A DNA stretch of 27,695 nucleotides from Pseudomonadota bacterium (GTDB taxonomy: Bacteria > Pseudomonadota > Alphaproteobacteria > Rhizobiales > Beijerinckiaceae): NCBI GenBank assembly GCA_023423995.1, contig JAFAEL010000058.1, positions 1-27,695 on the forward strand. Direction: 5' to 3'. This document shows positions 1 to 10,340 of this stretch, in pieces. The notes beneath the pieces were generated by a model. It saw only the letters and a list, made by a program, of their open reading frames with translations. It searched no databases and was not told the origin of the DNA. The stretch's first letter is position 1; every line of letters starts with the position of its first letter. The position numbers were made by a program, and so were the translations under genes.

Positions 1-1413
<1,413 letters not shown>

Positions 1414-1424
1414 TGACGGCCTAC

Positions 1425-1449
1425 AAGCCCGCCATCAGGCGGGCTTTTT
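1425..1449 (+). terminator. Rho-independent terminator after ftsH
   Basis: Perfect 9-bp stem AAGCCCGCC (1425-1433) / GGCGGGCTT (1438-1446) with a 4-nt ATCA loop, running into a T-run that ends at 1449. It begins 11 nt after the ftsH stop codon. It separates ftsH from glmM, so glmM should have its own promoter in the roughly 115 bp before its start, unless there is read-through. Confidence 0.9.
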
Positions 1450-1564
1450 CTTTGGTGTTACTCCCGCTCATCAACCTTCAACCAGCGTGGAGTAGATCTA
1501 GGAGTGCGGCTGCCCGATTGTCGCCACGCTGAAGCGCGAGGGGCCGCCAAGAATGGGAAGCACG

Positions 1565-2905
1565 ATGGCGCGGAAGTATTTCGGAACGGACGGTGTTCGC
1601 GGCCGCGCGAACGGCGTGATCACGCCTGAACTGGCTCTCAAGGTCGGGCAGGCGGCCGGCCTCATGTTTCAGCGCGGGGATCATCGTCACCGCGTCGTAA
1701 TCGGCAAGGACACCCGCCTGTCCGGCTACATGATCGAATCCGCCCTGCAGGCGGGCTTCACGTCGGTCGGCATGGATGTGCTGCTGCTCGGGCCCATGCC
1801 AACCCCGGCCGTCGCCATGCTGACTCGGGCGATGCGGTGCGACCTCGGCGTCATGATCTCAGCCTCGCACAATCCGTACGAGGACAACGGGATCAAGATC
1901 TTCGGGCCGGACGGGTTCAAGCTCTCGGACGAGACCGAGAGCGAGATCGAGGCCCTTATGGATTCCGATTTCTCGGCCCGTCTGGCTCGGTCGCCGGATC
2001 TTGGTCGTGCGAAGCGCATCGAGAGTGTCCAGGCGCGCTACATCGAGTTTGCGAAGCGCACTTTGCCGCGCCAGTCCGATCTGGACGGGCTGCGCGTGGT
2101 CGTCGATTGCGCGAATGGCGCTGCCTACAAGGTCGCGCCGGAGACACTCTGGGAGCTCGGCGCGGAGGTGATCTCGATCGGCGTCGAGCCTGATGGGTTC
2201 AACATCAACCGCGATGTCGGCTCCACCGCGCCCGATGCGTTGGTGCGCAAAGTGCGCGAGTTGCGGGCGGATATCGGCATAGCGCTCGATGGCGATGCCG
2301 ACCGCGTGCTGATCATCGACGAAAAAGGCCAGCGGGTTGATGGCGACCAACTCATGGCGGTGGTGGCCACGAGCTGGCGCGATGACGGTCGCTTGGCGCG
2401 ACCAGGAGTCGTCGCTACCATCATGTCCAATCTCGGGCTCGAGCGGTATCTCGGCGGGCTCGGCCTCGAGTTGATCCGCACCGCTGTCGGCGATCGCTAC
2501 GTGCTCGAGCACATGCGCAGTCACGGCTACAATCTCGGCGGCGAGCAGTCCGGCCACATCATCATGTCGGACTACACGACGACGGGTGACGGGCTCATCG
2601 CGGCACTGCAGCTTCTCTCGGTCGTGAAAAGCCAAGGCAAGCCTGTCTCCGAGGTCTGCCACTGCTTCGAGGCGCTTCCGCAGATCCTCAAGAACGTGCG
2701 CACCAAGGGCGGGCAGCCGCTGAAGAGCGACTCCGTGGTGACCGCCATCGAGACGGCGAAGCAGCGGCTCGGCGGCAGCGGCCGCCTCGTCATCCGCCCG
2801 TCCGGCACGGAGCCCGTTATCCGCGTGATGGCGGAAGGGGACGATCGCGCGCTTGTCAACGAGGTTGTCGACGAGGTTGTCGACGCGCTCTCCCGCGCCG
2901 CCTGA
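1565..2905 (+). CDS. glmM: Phosphoglucosamine mutase GlmM
   Basis: Converts glucosamine-6-phosphate to glucosamine-1-phosphate, the step before UDP-GlcNAc in peptidoglycan and LPS synthesis; cytosolic. The product has 446 residues, normal for the family. It opens with [13 protein letters not shown], the family N-terminus. The phosphorylated catalytic serine is Ser101 in SASHNP, the metal loop is DGDADR (242-247) and the phosphate-binding loop is RPSGTEP (411-417). I chose ATG 1565 because the conserved N-terminus begins there and GGGAAG (1555-1560) sits 4 nt upstream. An in-frame ATG at 1553 would add only MGST. An exact 12-bp tandem duplication (2861-2884) near the 3' end encodes EVVD twice. 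The gene lies downstream of ftsH, as in many proteobacteria. Confidence 0.96.
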   Translation: MARKYFGTDGVRGRANGVITPELALKVGQAAGLMFQRGDHRHRVVIGKDTRLSGYMIESALQAGFTSVGMDVLLLGPMPTPAVAMLTRAMRCDLGVMISASHNPYEDNGIKIFGPDGFKLSDETESEIEALMDSDFSARLARSPDLGRAKRIESVQARYIEFAKRTLPRQSDLDGLRVVVDCANGAAYKVAPETLWELGAEVISIGVEPDGFNINRDVGSTAPDALVRKVRELRADIGIALDGDADRVLIIDEKGQRVDGDQLMAVVATSWRDDGRLARPGVVATIMSNLGLERYLGGLGLELIRTAVGDRYVLEHMRSHGYNLGGEQSGHIIMSDYTTTGDGLIAALQLLSVVKSQGKPVSEVCHCFEALPQILKNVRTKGGQPLKSDSVVTAIETAKQRLGGSGRLVIRPSGTEPVIRVMAEGDDRALVNEVVDEVVDALSRAA

Positions 2906-2969
2906 GTAGTCTATCCTGTCTAGCGATCGGTCGGGTCGAGGATGCCTCGGCGAACGGCGTGCGTCCTCC

Positions 2970-3110
2970 TCAGCCGATCGCAGACACGACGAGATAGAGA
3001 AGCAGGCTTCCGCTCAGGACGGCGGAAAAGATGATGAGCCGGCTGCGTGTCGAGCCGTGCTCCAGACCCTCGTCCGGGTGAAGGAAGGGGTCGTATCGCT
3101 CCTGGTACAT
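2970..3110 (-). CDS. Small single-pass membrane protein, 46 aa, function unknown
   Basis: Unrecognised small gene below common ORF length limits. It encodes 46 residues: a charged, aromatic N-terminal part (MYQERYDPFLHPDEG...) of about 23 residues, then one hydrophobic helix at about residues 25-44 (LIIFSAVLSGSLLLYLVVSA), ending in IG. The frame is tightly defined. An in-frame TAG lies at 3120-3122, only three codons before the ATG, so 3110 is the only standard start. The Shine-Dalgarno is weak (GGGA directly against the ATG). It converges with glmM (64 bp between stop codons) and diverges from the outer-membrane protein gene. Protein-like composition and a clean topology (soluble head, one TM helix) support it; a chance ORF of this size cannot be excluded. 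Confidence 0.6.
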   Translation of the reverse strand: MYQERYDPFLHPDEGLEHGSTRSRLIIFSAVLSGSLLLYLVVSAIG

Positions 3111-3370
3111 TCCCAGGAGCTAGCCACGCGGACATGACACCGCTGTGAACCGCGCCCCGCGGTGACCTGATCCTGCTCGAAATCTTCTGGGCAATCGGCA
3201 CAGAACTGCGCAGGCAAGAATGCTTTGGTCTGCGAGAAAGGACCTAGCTCGTAGTAACTAAGCAAGGATAACCGTTAGGGTTAAGCCGCCTTTAACTCCT
3301 GTCTGACAAGTTTCCGACCGTCAACGCGTGCGGTCCCCTCCCATGGCCGCCGAGTACAAAGGGACCTGTC

Positions 3371-4216
3371 ATGGGCAGCTTGAAAGTCTACGCCTCGGTG
3401 GCGGGATTTCTGGCGGTTGCGGCGTCATCCACGACGGCGCAAGCGGCCGATCTCCTCGATCCTCCGCCCGCACCCGAGCCGTTCGAGGTGGCTGCTCCGT
3501 TCGCCGGAGGCTGGTATCTCCGCGGCGATATCGGCTTCAGCAATCAGGGTGTCGAACGCCTCTCGAATCCGGTGATCACGGCCGGGACGACGCTCACAAA
3601 CGTGCAGAAGGGCTTCGATGCGGCTCCGTTCGGGGGCGTCGGCGTCGGCTACAAGTTTAACGACTGGCTGCGCTTCGACCTCACCGGCGAGTATCGCGCC
3701 CGCGCAAACTACCATGGCTACGACACCGTCTCGACGCCGGGCTTCTTCTTCGGCACCAACGACCTGACCGGAAGCAAGTCGGAGTGGGTCGGGCTGGCCA
3801 ACGTCTACTTCGATCTCGGCACCTGGTATGGCTTCACGCCATTCGTGGGCGGCGGCATCGGCTTCGCGCACAATACGATCCACGATTTCACCGATCGCGG
3901 CTTGGGCTTCATCCCAGGGCCTGGGGCGGCACCCCTCATCGGGCAGGCGACGGCGCGCTCCCATTCGGAGACGAACTTCGCTTGGGCGGTCCATGCCGGT
4001 GTCGCCTACGCGGTGTCGCCGAACTTCTCGATCGAGTTCGCGTATCGCTACCTGAATCTCGGCGACGCGCGGACGGGAACCCTCGTTGGCTTCGACGGTA
4101 CCCTCACGCCGCCGACCCGCTTCCACAACATCGACTCGCACGACTTCAAGGTCGGCTTCCGCTACCTGTTCGCGGACCTTCCGGCCTACGATCCGCCGCT
4201 CATCCGCAAATACTGA
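3371..4216 (+). CDS. Outer-membrane beta-barrel protein (Omp25/Omp31-like porin family)
   Basis: A 281-residue secreted protein. The Sec signal peptide spans residues 1-25 (MGSLKVYASV... ending TTAQA) with likely cleavage before ADLLDPPPAPEP. The mature part shows alternating aromatic/Gly-rich strands typical of an 8-stranded barrel: GGWYLRGDIGFS, GGVGVGYKFNDWLRFDLTGEYR, FVGGGIGFAHN, WAVHAGVAYAVSPNFSIEFAYRYLNLG and DFKVGFRYLF. The N-terminal ADLL..PPP segment and these barrel signatures match the small outer-membrane proteins of Hyphomicrobiales (Omp25/Omp31/RopB type). The role is probably structural or in permeability; a ligand cannot be inferred. RBS AAAGGGA (3358-3364) sits 6 nt before the ATG. 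It stands alone, with its own upstream region of about 260 bp. Confidence 0.88.
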   Translation: MGSLKVYASVAGFLAVAASSTTAQAADLLDPPPAPEPFEVAAPFAGGWYLRGDIGFSNQGVERLSNPVITAGTTLTNVQKGFDAAPFGGVGVGYKFNDWLRFDLTGEYRARANYHGYDTVSTPGFFFGTNDLTGSKSEWVGLANVYFDLGTWYGFTPFVGGGIGFAHNTIHDFTDRGLGFIPGPGAAPLIGQATARSHSETNFAWAVHAGVAYAVSPNFSIEFAYRYLNLGDARTGTLVGFDGTLTPPTRFHNIDSHDFKVGFRYLFADLPAYDPPLIRKY

Positions 4217-4453
4217 GCGGACGAGGATCTTATGGGCGGCGCAGGCTCAGCCGGCACCGTCTTCTTTTCTGGCCCAGCGCGGCCGAAAACGGGTCCAGGG
4301 CGGTTGCGCGCCAGGACCCTTCCCGTTATATGGCGGGCCTGCGCCGGGGTTAGCTTATGCCCTGTTTGCGCTCGCGGTGGTTCCGGCCGGCTCGGATCCC
4401 GCTGAGGAGAGGCCGCCTCGCAATGGCGGCCTTCGACGTTTCGGAGAGAACCG
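4217..4453 (+). promoter_or_regulatory. Intergenic leader of the rplY operon: candidate promoter and two hairpins
   Basis: No gene is seen in these 237 bp. Visible elements are: an imperfect inverted repeat GGGTCC (4291-4296) / GGACCC (4314-4319), followed by TTTCCC, which could end the omp transcript; a weak sigma-70-like pair TTGCGC (4304-4309) and TTATAT (4326-4331) separated by 16 nt; and a perfect 8-bp hairpin AGGCCGCC (4410-4417) / GGCGGCCT (4425-4432) with a 7-nt loop just before the rplY RBS GGAGAG (4443-4448). The hairpin lacks a T-run, so it is more likely a 5'-UTR structure than a terminator. The promoter call is tentative. Confidence 0.35.
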
Positions 4454-5065
4454 ATGAGTGCGGTGAGAGAGCTGAAGGCCGTTGCCCGTGAGCGTTCCGG
4501 AAAGGGCGGTGCCCGTGCGGAGCGGCGCGAGGGGCGCGTCCCGGCCGTGATCTATGGTGGTGGCGCTGATGCGGTTTCGATTGCCCTCGACGCCAACGAG
4601 ATGCGCCAGATCATCTTCGCTGGTCACTTCCTGACGACGATTTTCGAACTGGACGTTGCAGGCAGCCGCACGCGGGTTATCCCGCGCGACTACCAGCTCG
4701 ATCCGGTCAAGGACTTCCCGCTTCACGTTGATTTCATGCGCCTTGCTGAGGGGCAGACGATCACGGTCGAGGTGCCGGTCCACTTCGTCGATCAGGACAA
4801 CTGCCAGGGCTTGAAGCGTGGCGGCACGCTGAATGTGGTCCGTCACACGGTCGAGCTGATCGTGCCGAGCGACCAGATTCCGGACGCGATCGACGCGAGC
4901 CTGGCGGGTCTGGACATCAACGACTCCCTCCATATCTCGGCCGTGAAGCTGCCGGCTGGCGCACGTCCGGTCATCGACCGTGACTTCACGCTGGCCACGA
5001 TCGCCGTGCCCGCGGGCTTCAAGGATGACACCGTGGCTGCCGAAGAGGCTCCCGCGGCGAGCTGA
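4454..5065 (+). CDS. rplY: 50S ribosomal protein L25 (CTC/TL5 type)
   Basis: Binds 5S rRNA in the large ribosomal subunit. At 203 residues it is the long CTC/TL5 form rather than the short enteric L25. The N-terminal L25 domain (about 1-95) contains AVARERSGKGGARAERREGRVPAVIYGG and the conserved RVIPRDYQLDPVKDFPLHVDF. The C-terminal beta domain (about 96-190) contains VPVHFVDQDNCQGLKRGGTLNVVRH and the pattern ending DTVAAEEAPAA. RBS GGAGAG lies 5 nt before the ATG. It heads an apparent operon with pth (54 bp downstream) and ychF, a common alphaproteobacterial arrangement. A hairpin in its leader may regulate it. Confidence 0.96.
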   Translation: MSAVRELKAVARERSGKGGARAERREGRVPAVIYGGGADAVSIALDANEMRQIIFAGHFLTTIFELDVAGSRTRVIPRDYQLDPVKDFPLHVDFMRLAEGQTITVEVPVHFVDQDNCQGLKRGGTLNVVRHTVELIVPSDQIPDAIDASLAGLDINDSLHISAVKLPAGARPVIDRDFTLATIAVPAGFKDDTVAAEEAPAAS

Positions 5066-5119
5066 TCGCGGGCGTCCCCTGTGGACGCCTGAACGTTCGG
5101 TTTCGAAGGCTCGGATGGC

Positions 5120-5704
5120 ATGCGCCTCTTTGTCGGGCTCGGCAATCCGGGCGCCCGCTACGCGGGCAACCGCCACAATATCGGCTTCATGGTCGTGGAC
5201 GAGATCGCGCGCGTCCACGCCGCCCAGCCCTGGCGCCGCCGGTTTCAGGGCCAGGCCACCGAGGCCCTGATCGGGGGCGAGAAGGTCCTGCTGCTCAAGC
5301 CAGAGACCTTCATGAACGAATCCGGTCGCTCTGTCGGCGAGGCGCTTCGTTTCTTCAAGCTCGGCCTCCCTGATCTCGTCGTCTTCCATGACGAGCTCGA
5401 CCTCGCACCCGCGAAGGTGCGTGTGAAGGTCGGCGGCGGCAATGCGGGCCATAACGGCCTGCGGTCCATCACGGCCCTGTGCGGCAACGACTACAAGCGG
5501 GTGCGCCTCGGCATCGGCCATCCCGGTCACAAGGATCTCGTCCACGGCTACGTATTGAGCGATTTCGCCAAGGCGGAGCGGCCGTGGGTCGAGGATGTCG
5601 TCCGGGCCTGCGCCCAGAATGCCGCGCTGCTTGCGAAGGGCGACGACGCCAGCTTCCAGAACAAGGTCCATCTCGCGACGGAGCCAGGCGACGGCCCGGC
5701 TTGA
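5120..5704 (+). CDS. pth: Peptidyl-tRNA hydrolase
   Basis: Releases peptides from prematurely dropped peptidyl-tRNA so that the tRNA can be recycled; cytosolic monomer. The 194-residue length is normal. The N-terminus [20 protein letters not shown] is diagnostic. Key residues by comparison with the E. coli enzyme are Asn9, catalytic His19, Asp91 in VFHDELDL and Asn112 in [12 protein letters not shown]. An ATG at 5115 is out of frame, and the family N-terminus begins at 5120. The upstream SD is weak (GAAGG about 10 nt away), so translational coupling to rplY is possible. It lies between rplY and ychF. Confidence 0.97.
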   Translation: MRLFVGLGNPGARYAGNRHNIGFMVVDEIARVHAAQPWRRRFQGQATEALIGGEKVLLLKPETFMNESGRSVGEALRFFKLGLPDLVVFHDELDLAPAKVRVKVGGGNAGHNGLRSITALCGNDYKRVRLGIGHPGHKDLVHGYVLSDFAKAERPWVEDVVRACAQNAALLAKGDDASFQNKVHLATEPGDGPA

Positions 5705-5770
5705 CGGCGGCTCGGCCGCTCCCCATTCGGAGCCGGGCTCACCAGGCTCCTCAACAGCATCGAGCAGGTC

Positions 5771-6868
5771 ATGGGTTTCAAATGCGGCATCGTCGGGTTG
5801 CCGAATGTCGGCAAGTCGACGCTTTTCAACGCGCTGACGCAGACCGCGGCCGCTCAGGCGGCGAACTATCCCTTCTGCACCATCGAGCCGAACGTCGGTG
5901 ACGTCGCCGTCCCCGATCCGCGGCTCGAGACCCTGGCCGCCATTGCGGGGTCCAAGGAGATCATCCCGACGCGGCTCACCTTCGTGGATATCGCTGGCCT
6001 GGTGCGCGGCGCCTCGAAGGGGGAGGGGCTCGGCAACCAGTTTCTCGCCAACATCCGCGAATGCGATGCGATCGCTCACGTCGTGCGCTGCTTCGAGGAT
6101 TCGGACATCACCCATGTCGAGGGCGCGATCGATCCGGTCGCCGACATCGAGACGATCGAGACCGAGTTGATGCTCGCCGATCTCGAGAGCCTCGAGCGCC
6201 GCGTCGTCGCGCTGGAGAAAAAGGCTCGAGGCAACGACAAGGAAGCGAAGGAGACGCTCGACCTCGTGAGCCGGTGCCTGCCGCTGCTTCGCGACGGCAA
6301 GCCGGCCCGTCTGGTCGAGCGCAAGCCGGACGAGGAGAAGCTCTTCGACTCCCTCGGTCTCCTGAGTTCGAAGCCCGTCCTCTACGTCTGCAACGTCGAG
6401 GAGAGTTCCGCGCACGATGGGAATGCCTTCTCGGCACGCGTCTTCGAGCGCGCCGCCGAGGAGGGAGCAAAGGCCGTTGTGGTTTCCGCGAAGATCGAGA
6501 GCGAGATCGCCATCCTGCCGCCGGAGGAGCAGAAGGACTATCTCGAGGCCGTCGGGCTCGATGAGCCCGGCCTCAACCGCGTCATCCGTGCCGGCTACGA
6601 ACTCCTGGGCCTGCTGACCTATTTCACGGTCGGTCCCAAGGAGGCGCGCGCCTGGACGATCACCAAGGGCACCCGCGCACCGCAGGCCGCGGGCGTGATC
6701 CACACGGATTTCGAGAAGGGCTTCATTCGGGCCGAGACCATCGCCTATCAGGACTATGTGTCGCTGAAAGGCGAGGCGGGCGCGCGCGACGCCGGCAAGC
6801 TGCGCCTCGAGGGCAAGGAATACGTTGTCGCCGACGGCGACGTGCTGCATTTCCGCTTCAACACCTGA
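5771..6868 (+). CDS. ychF: Redox-regulated ATPase YchF (Obg-like)
   Basis: Conserved P-loop ATPase of the TRAFAC/Obg family, linked to ribosomes and to oxidative-stress responses. The 365-residue length is typical. The G1 loop is GLPNVGKST (residues 9-17), the G3 motif is [20 protein letters not shown], and the G4 position reads NVEE rather than NKxD, the known family feature giving ATP preference. A coiled insert lies at about 120-200 and a C-terminal TGS domain at about 278-362 ([29 protein letters not shown]...[14 protein letters not shown]). Pairing with pth is widespread in bacteria and supports joint expression. Confidence 0.97.
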   Translation: MGFKCGIVGLPNVGKSTLFNALTQTAAAQAANYPFCTIEPNVGDVAVPDPRLETLAAIAGSKEIIPTRLTFVDIAGLVRGASKGEGLGNQFLANIRECDAIAHVVRCFEDSDITHVEGAIDPVADIETIETELMLADLESLERRVVALEKKARGNDKEAKETLDLVSRCLPLLRDGKPARLVERKPDEEKLFDSLGLLSSKPVLYVCNVEESSAHDGNAFSARVFERAAEEGAKAVVVSAKIESEIAILPPEEQKDYLEAVGLDEPGLNRVIRAGYELLGLLTYFTVGPKEARAWTITKGTRAPQAAGVIHTDFEKGFIRAETIAYQDYVSLKGEAGARDAGKLRLEGKEYVVADGDVLHFRFNT

Positions 6869-6877
6869 GCGGAGCCG

Positions 6878-7918
6878 ATGATGCCGGAGATCTATTTCGA
6901 GGACCTCGTCCCCGGCACCACCACCACCTTCGGCAATACGAGAGTTACGGCGAACGACATCGTCGAATTCGCCCGCCGCTACGACGCCCAGCCATTCCAC
7001 CTCGGTGAGGAGAGCGCGCGCGATACGTTCGTCGGCCGGCTGATCGCGTCCGGGTGGCACACCATCGCTATGCAAATGCGGATGGTGTGCGACGGTTGGC
7101 TGCTTCGCTCGGCCAGCATGGGCAGTCCTGGCATCGACGAGGTGCAATGGCTGAGGCCCGTTCTACCCGGCGACATCCTCTCTGTCCGGCAGACCATCAC
7201 GGAAGCCAAAGCATCGCGGAGCCGCCCGGAAATGGGCGTGGTTCAGTTCCGGCTCGAGACGCTGAATGGCTCGGGTGATGTTGTGATGGTCCAGGCAAAT
7301 CCGATCATGTTCGAGCGCCGGACGCCGGGCGCGCCCGCTTCTGAAAGGGACGACCAGCCCCGCCCGGCGCGCGGGCCCGTGGAACGGTTCGAGGGGCTCC
7401 GTCCCGGTTCGGATGGACGGTCGCAGATGGTGCGCAGCTTCGACGAACTCGAGGTTGGCGCGACAGACCTTCTCGGCGAGCACACATTCACGCCGGACGA
7501 GATCGTTGATTTCGCGACCCGCTTCGACCCCCAGCCGTTCCACGTGAGCGACGAGGCTGCGCGAAGCAGTCATTTCGGCCGGCTCGCCGCATCGGGATGG
7601 CATACCGCCGCGATCTGGATGCGCCTCCTCGTCGAAGCCCGGACAAGGGCAGTTGAGAGCGCGAAGGCAATTGGCGCGGAGCTGCCGCGATTCGGACCCT
7701 CGCCCGGCTTCAAGAACTTGCGCTGGCTGAAGCCCGTGCTTGCCGGCGACACGATCCGCTTCGCGACCACGGTCGTGGATAAGCGTGTGTCATCGTCGCG
7801 GCCGGGCTGGGGCATTTCCTTCAGCCACAACACCGGCTGGAATCAGAAGGGCGAGAAGGTTTTCGCCTTCGATGGAAGCGGGTTCATCGGCCGAAACGGA
7901 ATGGACGACGCCGCCTGA
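6878..7918 (+). CDS. Double MaoC-like (hot-dog) dehydratase/hydratase family protein
   Basis: A 346-residue protein made of two related MaoC-type hot-dog domains. Domain 1 (about 1-148) has YFEDLVPGTTTTFG, FARRYDAQPFHLGEE and RLIASGWHT. Domain 2 (about 185-346) repeats the pattern with FDELEVGATDLLG, FATRFDPQPFHVSDE and RLAASGWHT. Both halves keep the Asp and His of the D-x-x-P-F-H segment matching the hydratase active site. They are joined by an Arg/Pro/Gly-rich linker at about 149-184. The substrate is probably an enoyl-CoA type thioester but cannot be specified. Two adjacent ATGs exist (6878, 6881); GGAG at 6871-6874 fits 6881 slightly better. It follows ychF by about 10 nt, so it is probably in the same operon. 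Related genomes often seem to carry the two halves as separate genes, so a fusion is likely. Confidence 0.85.
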   Translation: MMPEIYFEDLVPGTTTTFGNTRVTANDIVEFARRYDAQPFHLGEESARDTFVGRLIASGWHTIAMQMRMVCDGWLLRSASMGSPGIDEVQWLRPVLPGDILSVRQTITEAKASRSRPEMGVVQFRLETLNGSGDVVMVQANPIMFERRTPGAPASERDDQPRPARGPVERFEGLRPGSDGRSQMVRSFDELEVGATDLLGEHTFTPDEIVDFATRFDPQPFHVSDEAARSSHFGRLAASGWHTAAIWMRLLVEARTRAVESAKAIGAELPRFGPSPGFKNLRWLKPVLAGDTIRFATTVVDKRVSSSRPGWGISFSHNTGWNQKGEKVFAFDGSGFIGRNGMDDAA

Positions 7919-9130
7919 TCAGGTCGCGAGCGCAAAGATCTCGCGCGGCTCGCTCACGCCTCGAAGGCGGTGCAGGCCGAGGCTAGCAGTGGGGTGGCCA
8001 CAATGCCTCGCGAAGTCGGCCGACATCAGGAGCGGCACACCCAGCACGCCGCAGAGGGCCTCGATCCGGCTTGCCTCGTTCACGGCAGGTCCGACTACGG
8101 TGAAATCCATCCGGCTGCCGCCTCCCACATTGCCGTAGAAGACCTCACCACGGTGGAGCGCGATGTCGAGCGGGAGCGCTGGCGTGCCGCAGTATTTCAC
8201 GTTGACGGCATCATTGCGTGAGAGTGCGCCAAGGGCCGCGGAGACTGCGGCGGCGCAGGCCGGCTCGGGCCTATCCTCGATCGCGAAGGCCGCGAGCAGT
8301 CCGTCACCCAGGAACTTCAGGACTTCGCCCCCGGCGGCTTCGATCGGCTCCGCAATGGCGGCGAGGTGATCGCCCAGGCGGGCGATGAGTTCCTCTTCGC
8401 CCTTCTCCGAGGCGGCCGTGAACCCGCGCAGATCGGCGATCATGATGGCTGCGGACAGGCGGTTTCCTTGGCCACGGCGGATTTCGCCGTTGAGGATCCG
8501 GAGCCCGGCATCCTGACCGACATAGGCGTTGAGGATGCCGGTCATCATGTCGAACAGCGCGATCCTGTACACCGCGAGGGCGAGCGGCGGGACAAGCTCG
8601 TTCAGGAACGTGAGCTCCTTCCGGCTGAAGCCTTCCTGCCGGTCGGTGCAGACCGTAAGCGCGACGCCCTGGAGGGCTGTCGTCGCGCTGCCGCCGAACT
8701 TGACGATATGTGCCGCGTACTCGACGTCTCCTTCGGCATGGAGTTCCTCCAGCAGAGCGTAGCCTTCACGTCCTTCGGGCGTCAGGAGCCGCCATCGGTG
8801 GCGCACCATGTTGTTGGTGAGCATGAATGCGATTGGGCTCGTCTCGAAGACGTTCGGAAAGCGGTCATGACGAACGCCTTCGCGGACCACTCCCGTGGAG
8901 GGACGCCAGGTCAGGTTCAGGGCCCGGATCTCCGGGTGCACGGCGGGCGAGGCGAGATAGGCGCGGGAGAGATGCAGTCCGGCCTGGACCACACGGAGGG
9001 CGAATCCTTCCAGAAGGGCGGCGAGGCTCGTCCCCTCCAGTCCCTGCGAGAGGATCCAGTCGCGGATGCCGGGCGTCGCCGCGGCCAGATCCCGCGCCGT
9101 TCCGGAGACGCTCACCTCGGTTCTGCCCAC
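7919..9130 (-). CDS. Class III adenylate cyclase with N-terminal sensor-like region
   Basis: Likely makes cAMP from ATP. The 403 residues have an N-terminal alpha/beta region (about 1-195), GAF-like or of the uncharacterised type often found ahead of cyclase domains, and a C-terminal class III catalytic domain (about 222-400). Active-site residues are complete: metal Asp233 (IADLRGFT) and Asp276 ([10 protein letters not shown]), adenine-selecting Lys272 and Asp342 (DFTVVG), and transition-state Asn351 and Arg355 ([10 protein letters not shown]). The Lys/Asp pair argues for ATP over GTP. No membrane helix is seen. The start is GTG at 9130 and lies inside the 3' end of mtnA (19-nt overlap, 9112-9130), indicating co-transcription. 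The stop codon abuts the stop of the convergent MaoC gene with no gap. Confidence 0.9.
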   Translation of the reverse strand: MGRTEVSVSGTARDLAAATPGIRDWILSQGLEGTSLAALLEGFALRVVQAGLHLSRAYLASPAVHPEIRALNLTWRPSTGVVREGVRHDRFPNVFETSPIAFMLTNNMVRHRWRLLTPEGREGYALLEELHAEGDVEYAAHIVKFGGSATTALQGVALTVCTDRQEGFSRKELTFLNELVPPLALAVYRIALFDMMTGILNAYVGQDAGLRILNGEIRRGQGNRLSAAIMIADLRGFTAASEKGEEELIARLGDHLAAIAEPIEAAGGEVLKFLGDGLLAAFAIEDRPEPACAAAVSAALGALSRNDAVNVKYCGTPALPLDIALHRGEVFYGNVGGGSRMDFTVVGPAVNEASRIEALCGVLGVPLLMSADFARHCGHPTASLGLHRLRGVSEPREIFALAT

Positions 9131-10209
9131 TCCGGAAACAGCCTCGCCAAGCCCTCCCGACTGGCCGGCGCGACTCCACGCTCGGTGATGATGCCGCTGA
9201 CGAGGCGAGCCGGCGTGACGTCGAAGGCGGGATTGGCGGCGGCAGATCCGGGAGAGGCGATCTCGACCGTCACGATGTCACCCGTCTCTGCGCGGCCCGT
9301 CATGTGCGTGACCTCGCGTGCGCTGCGCTCCTCGATCGGGATTTCCGAAACGCCGTCGTCCAGGCTCCAGTCGATCGTGGAGGAGGGGAGGGCGGCGTAG
9401 AAGGGAACGCCGTTGTCCCTGGCTGCCAAGGCCTTGAGATAGGTGCCGATCTTGTTCGCCACGTCCCCGGACGCGGTCGTGCGATCGGAGCCGACGATGC
9501 AGAGATCGACGCGCCGGTGCTGCATCATGTGGCCGCCGGCATTATCGGCCAGAATGGTATGGGGCACCCCATGGTGCCCAAGCTCGAAGGCCGTGAGCGC
9601 GGCGCCCTGGTTGCGCGGCCGGGTCTCGTCGACCCAAACGTGGATGGGGATACCGGAATCGTGCGCGACATAGATCGGCGCGAGCGCGGTCCCCCAGTCG
9701 ACGGTCGCGAGCCAGCCCGCATTGCAATGGGTCAGGACGTTCACGGTCCGCCCTGTCCGCTCATGCGCCTCGCGGATCAGCGCCGCGCCGTGCTCGCCGA
9801 TCGCTCGGCAGGTCGCGACATCCTCATCGGCCATTTCGGCGGCAAGACGCCAAGCCGCGGCGATCCGGTCGTTCACCTCCGGGGCCGTGAGTGCGGCCGC
9901 CATCCGGTCCAGGGCCCACCGCAGGTTGACCGCCGTCGGACGCGTGGCGGCGAGGGTCTCGACCGCCTGGGCGATCCCTTCGTCCGAGGCGTCCTCCCGC
10001 GTCGCGAGCGCGAGCCCATAGGCGGCCGTGACACCGATCAGCGGCGCCCCGCGGACCACCATGGTTCGGATCGCGTCCGCGGCGTCGGCCAGCGACGCGA
10101 GCTGTCTCACGACGATCTCGTGCGGAAGCCGTGTTTGGTCGATCACCTCGACGGTGACGCCGTCCGCGGCAGGCCAGATCGTCCGGTGATGGCGTCCGTC
10201 GATGTTCAT
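9112..10209 (-). CDS. mtnA: S-methyl-5-thioribose-1-phosphate isomerase
   Basis: Isomerises 5-methylthioribose-1-phosphate to methylthioribulose-1-phosphate in methionine salvage; cytosolic. The 365-residue product belongs to the eIF2B-alpha-related family. The catalytic Cys162 lies in [19 protein letters not shown] and the catalytic Asp242 in [17 protein letters not shown]. The substrate loop [19 protein letters not shown] is at about 51-69. GGGGAG lies about 6 nt before the ATG at 10209. Downstream it overlaps the adenylate cyclase gene by 19 nt; upstream on the same strand are apt and mtnP, forming a methylthioadenosine-processing cluster. Confidence 0.96.
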   Translation of the reverse strand: MNIDGRHHRTIWPAADGVTVEVIDQTRLPHEIVVRQLASLADAADAIRTMVVRGAPLIGVTAAYGLALATREDASDEGIAQAVETLAATRPTAVNLRWALDRMAAALTAPEVNDRIAAAWRLAAEMADEDVATCRAIGEHGAALIREAHERTGRTVNVLTHCNAGWLATVDWGTALAPIYVAHDSGIPIHVWVDETRPRNQGAALTAFELGHHGVPHTILADNAGGHMMQHRRVDLCIVGSDRTTASGDVANKIGTYLKALAARDNGVPFYAALPSSTIDWSLDDGVSEIPIEERSAREVTHMTGRAETGDIVTVEIASPGSAAANPAFDVTPARLVSGIITERGVAPASREGLARLFPEWAEPR

Positions 10210-10340
10210 TCGTCTCCCCGCCCGAGGCGTAAGGCCGCGAAATGACGGCCGCCATGCGCGAGCCGAAGTACCAGAACGCGTGCGGAGCTCACACGCGAAA
10301 AGGAGCGCGCCAGTCGCTCGAGGTGAGCTTCAGGCCCGCC

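Noticed and set aside
2937..2949. CGAGG-ATG-CCTCG hairpin as a terminator between glmM and the small gene
   Set aside because: The stem is only 5 bp with a 3-nt loop and has no T-run on either strand.
3111..3370. tRNA or small RNA before the omp gene
   Set aside because: I found no cloverleaf or strong stem with a T-run; only short palindromes such as ACCGCG/CGCGGT (3149-3163).
4355..7147. A 930-codon minus-strand open frame
   Set aside because: It is the antisense shadow of rplY, pth, ychF and the start of the MaoC gene, with no recognisable domain or start context.
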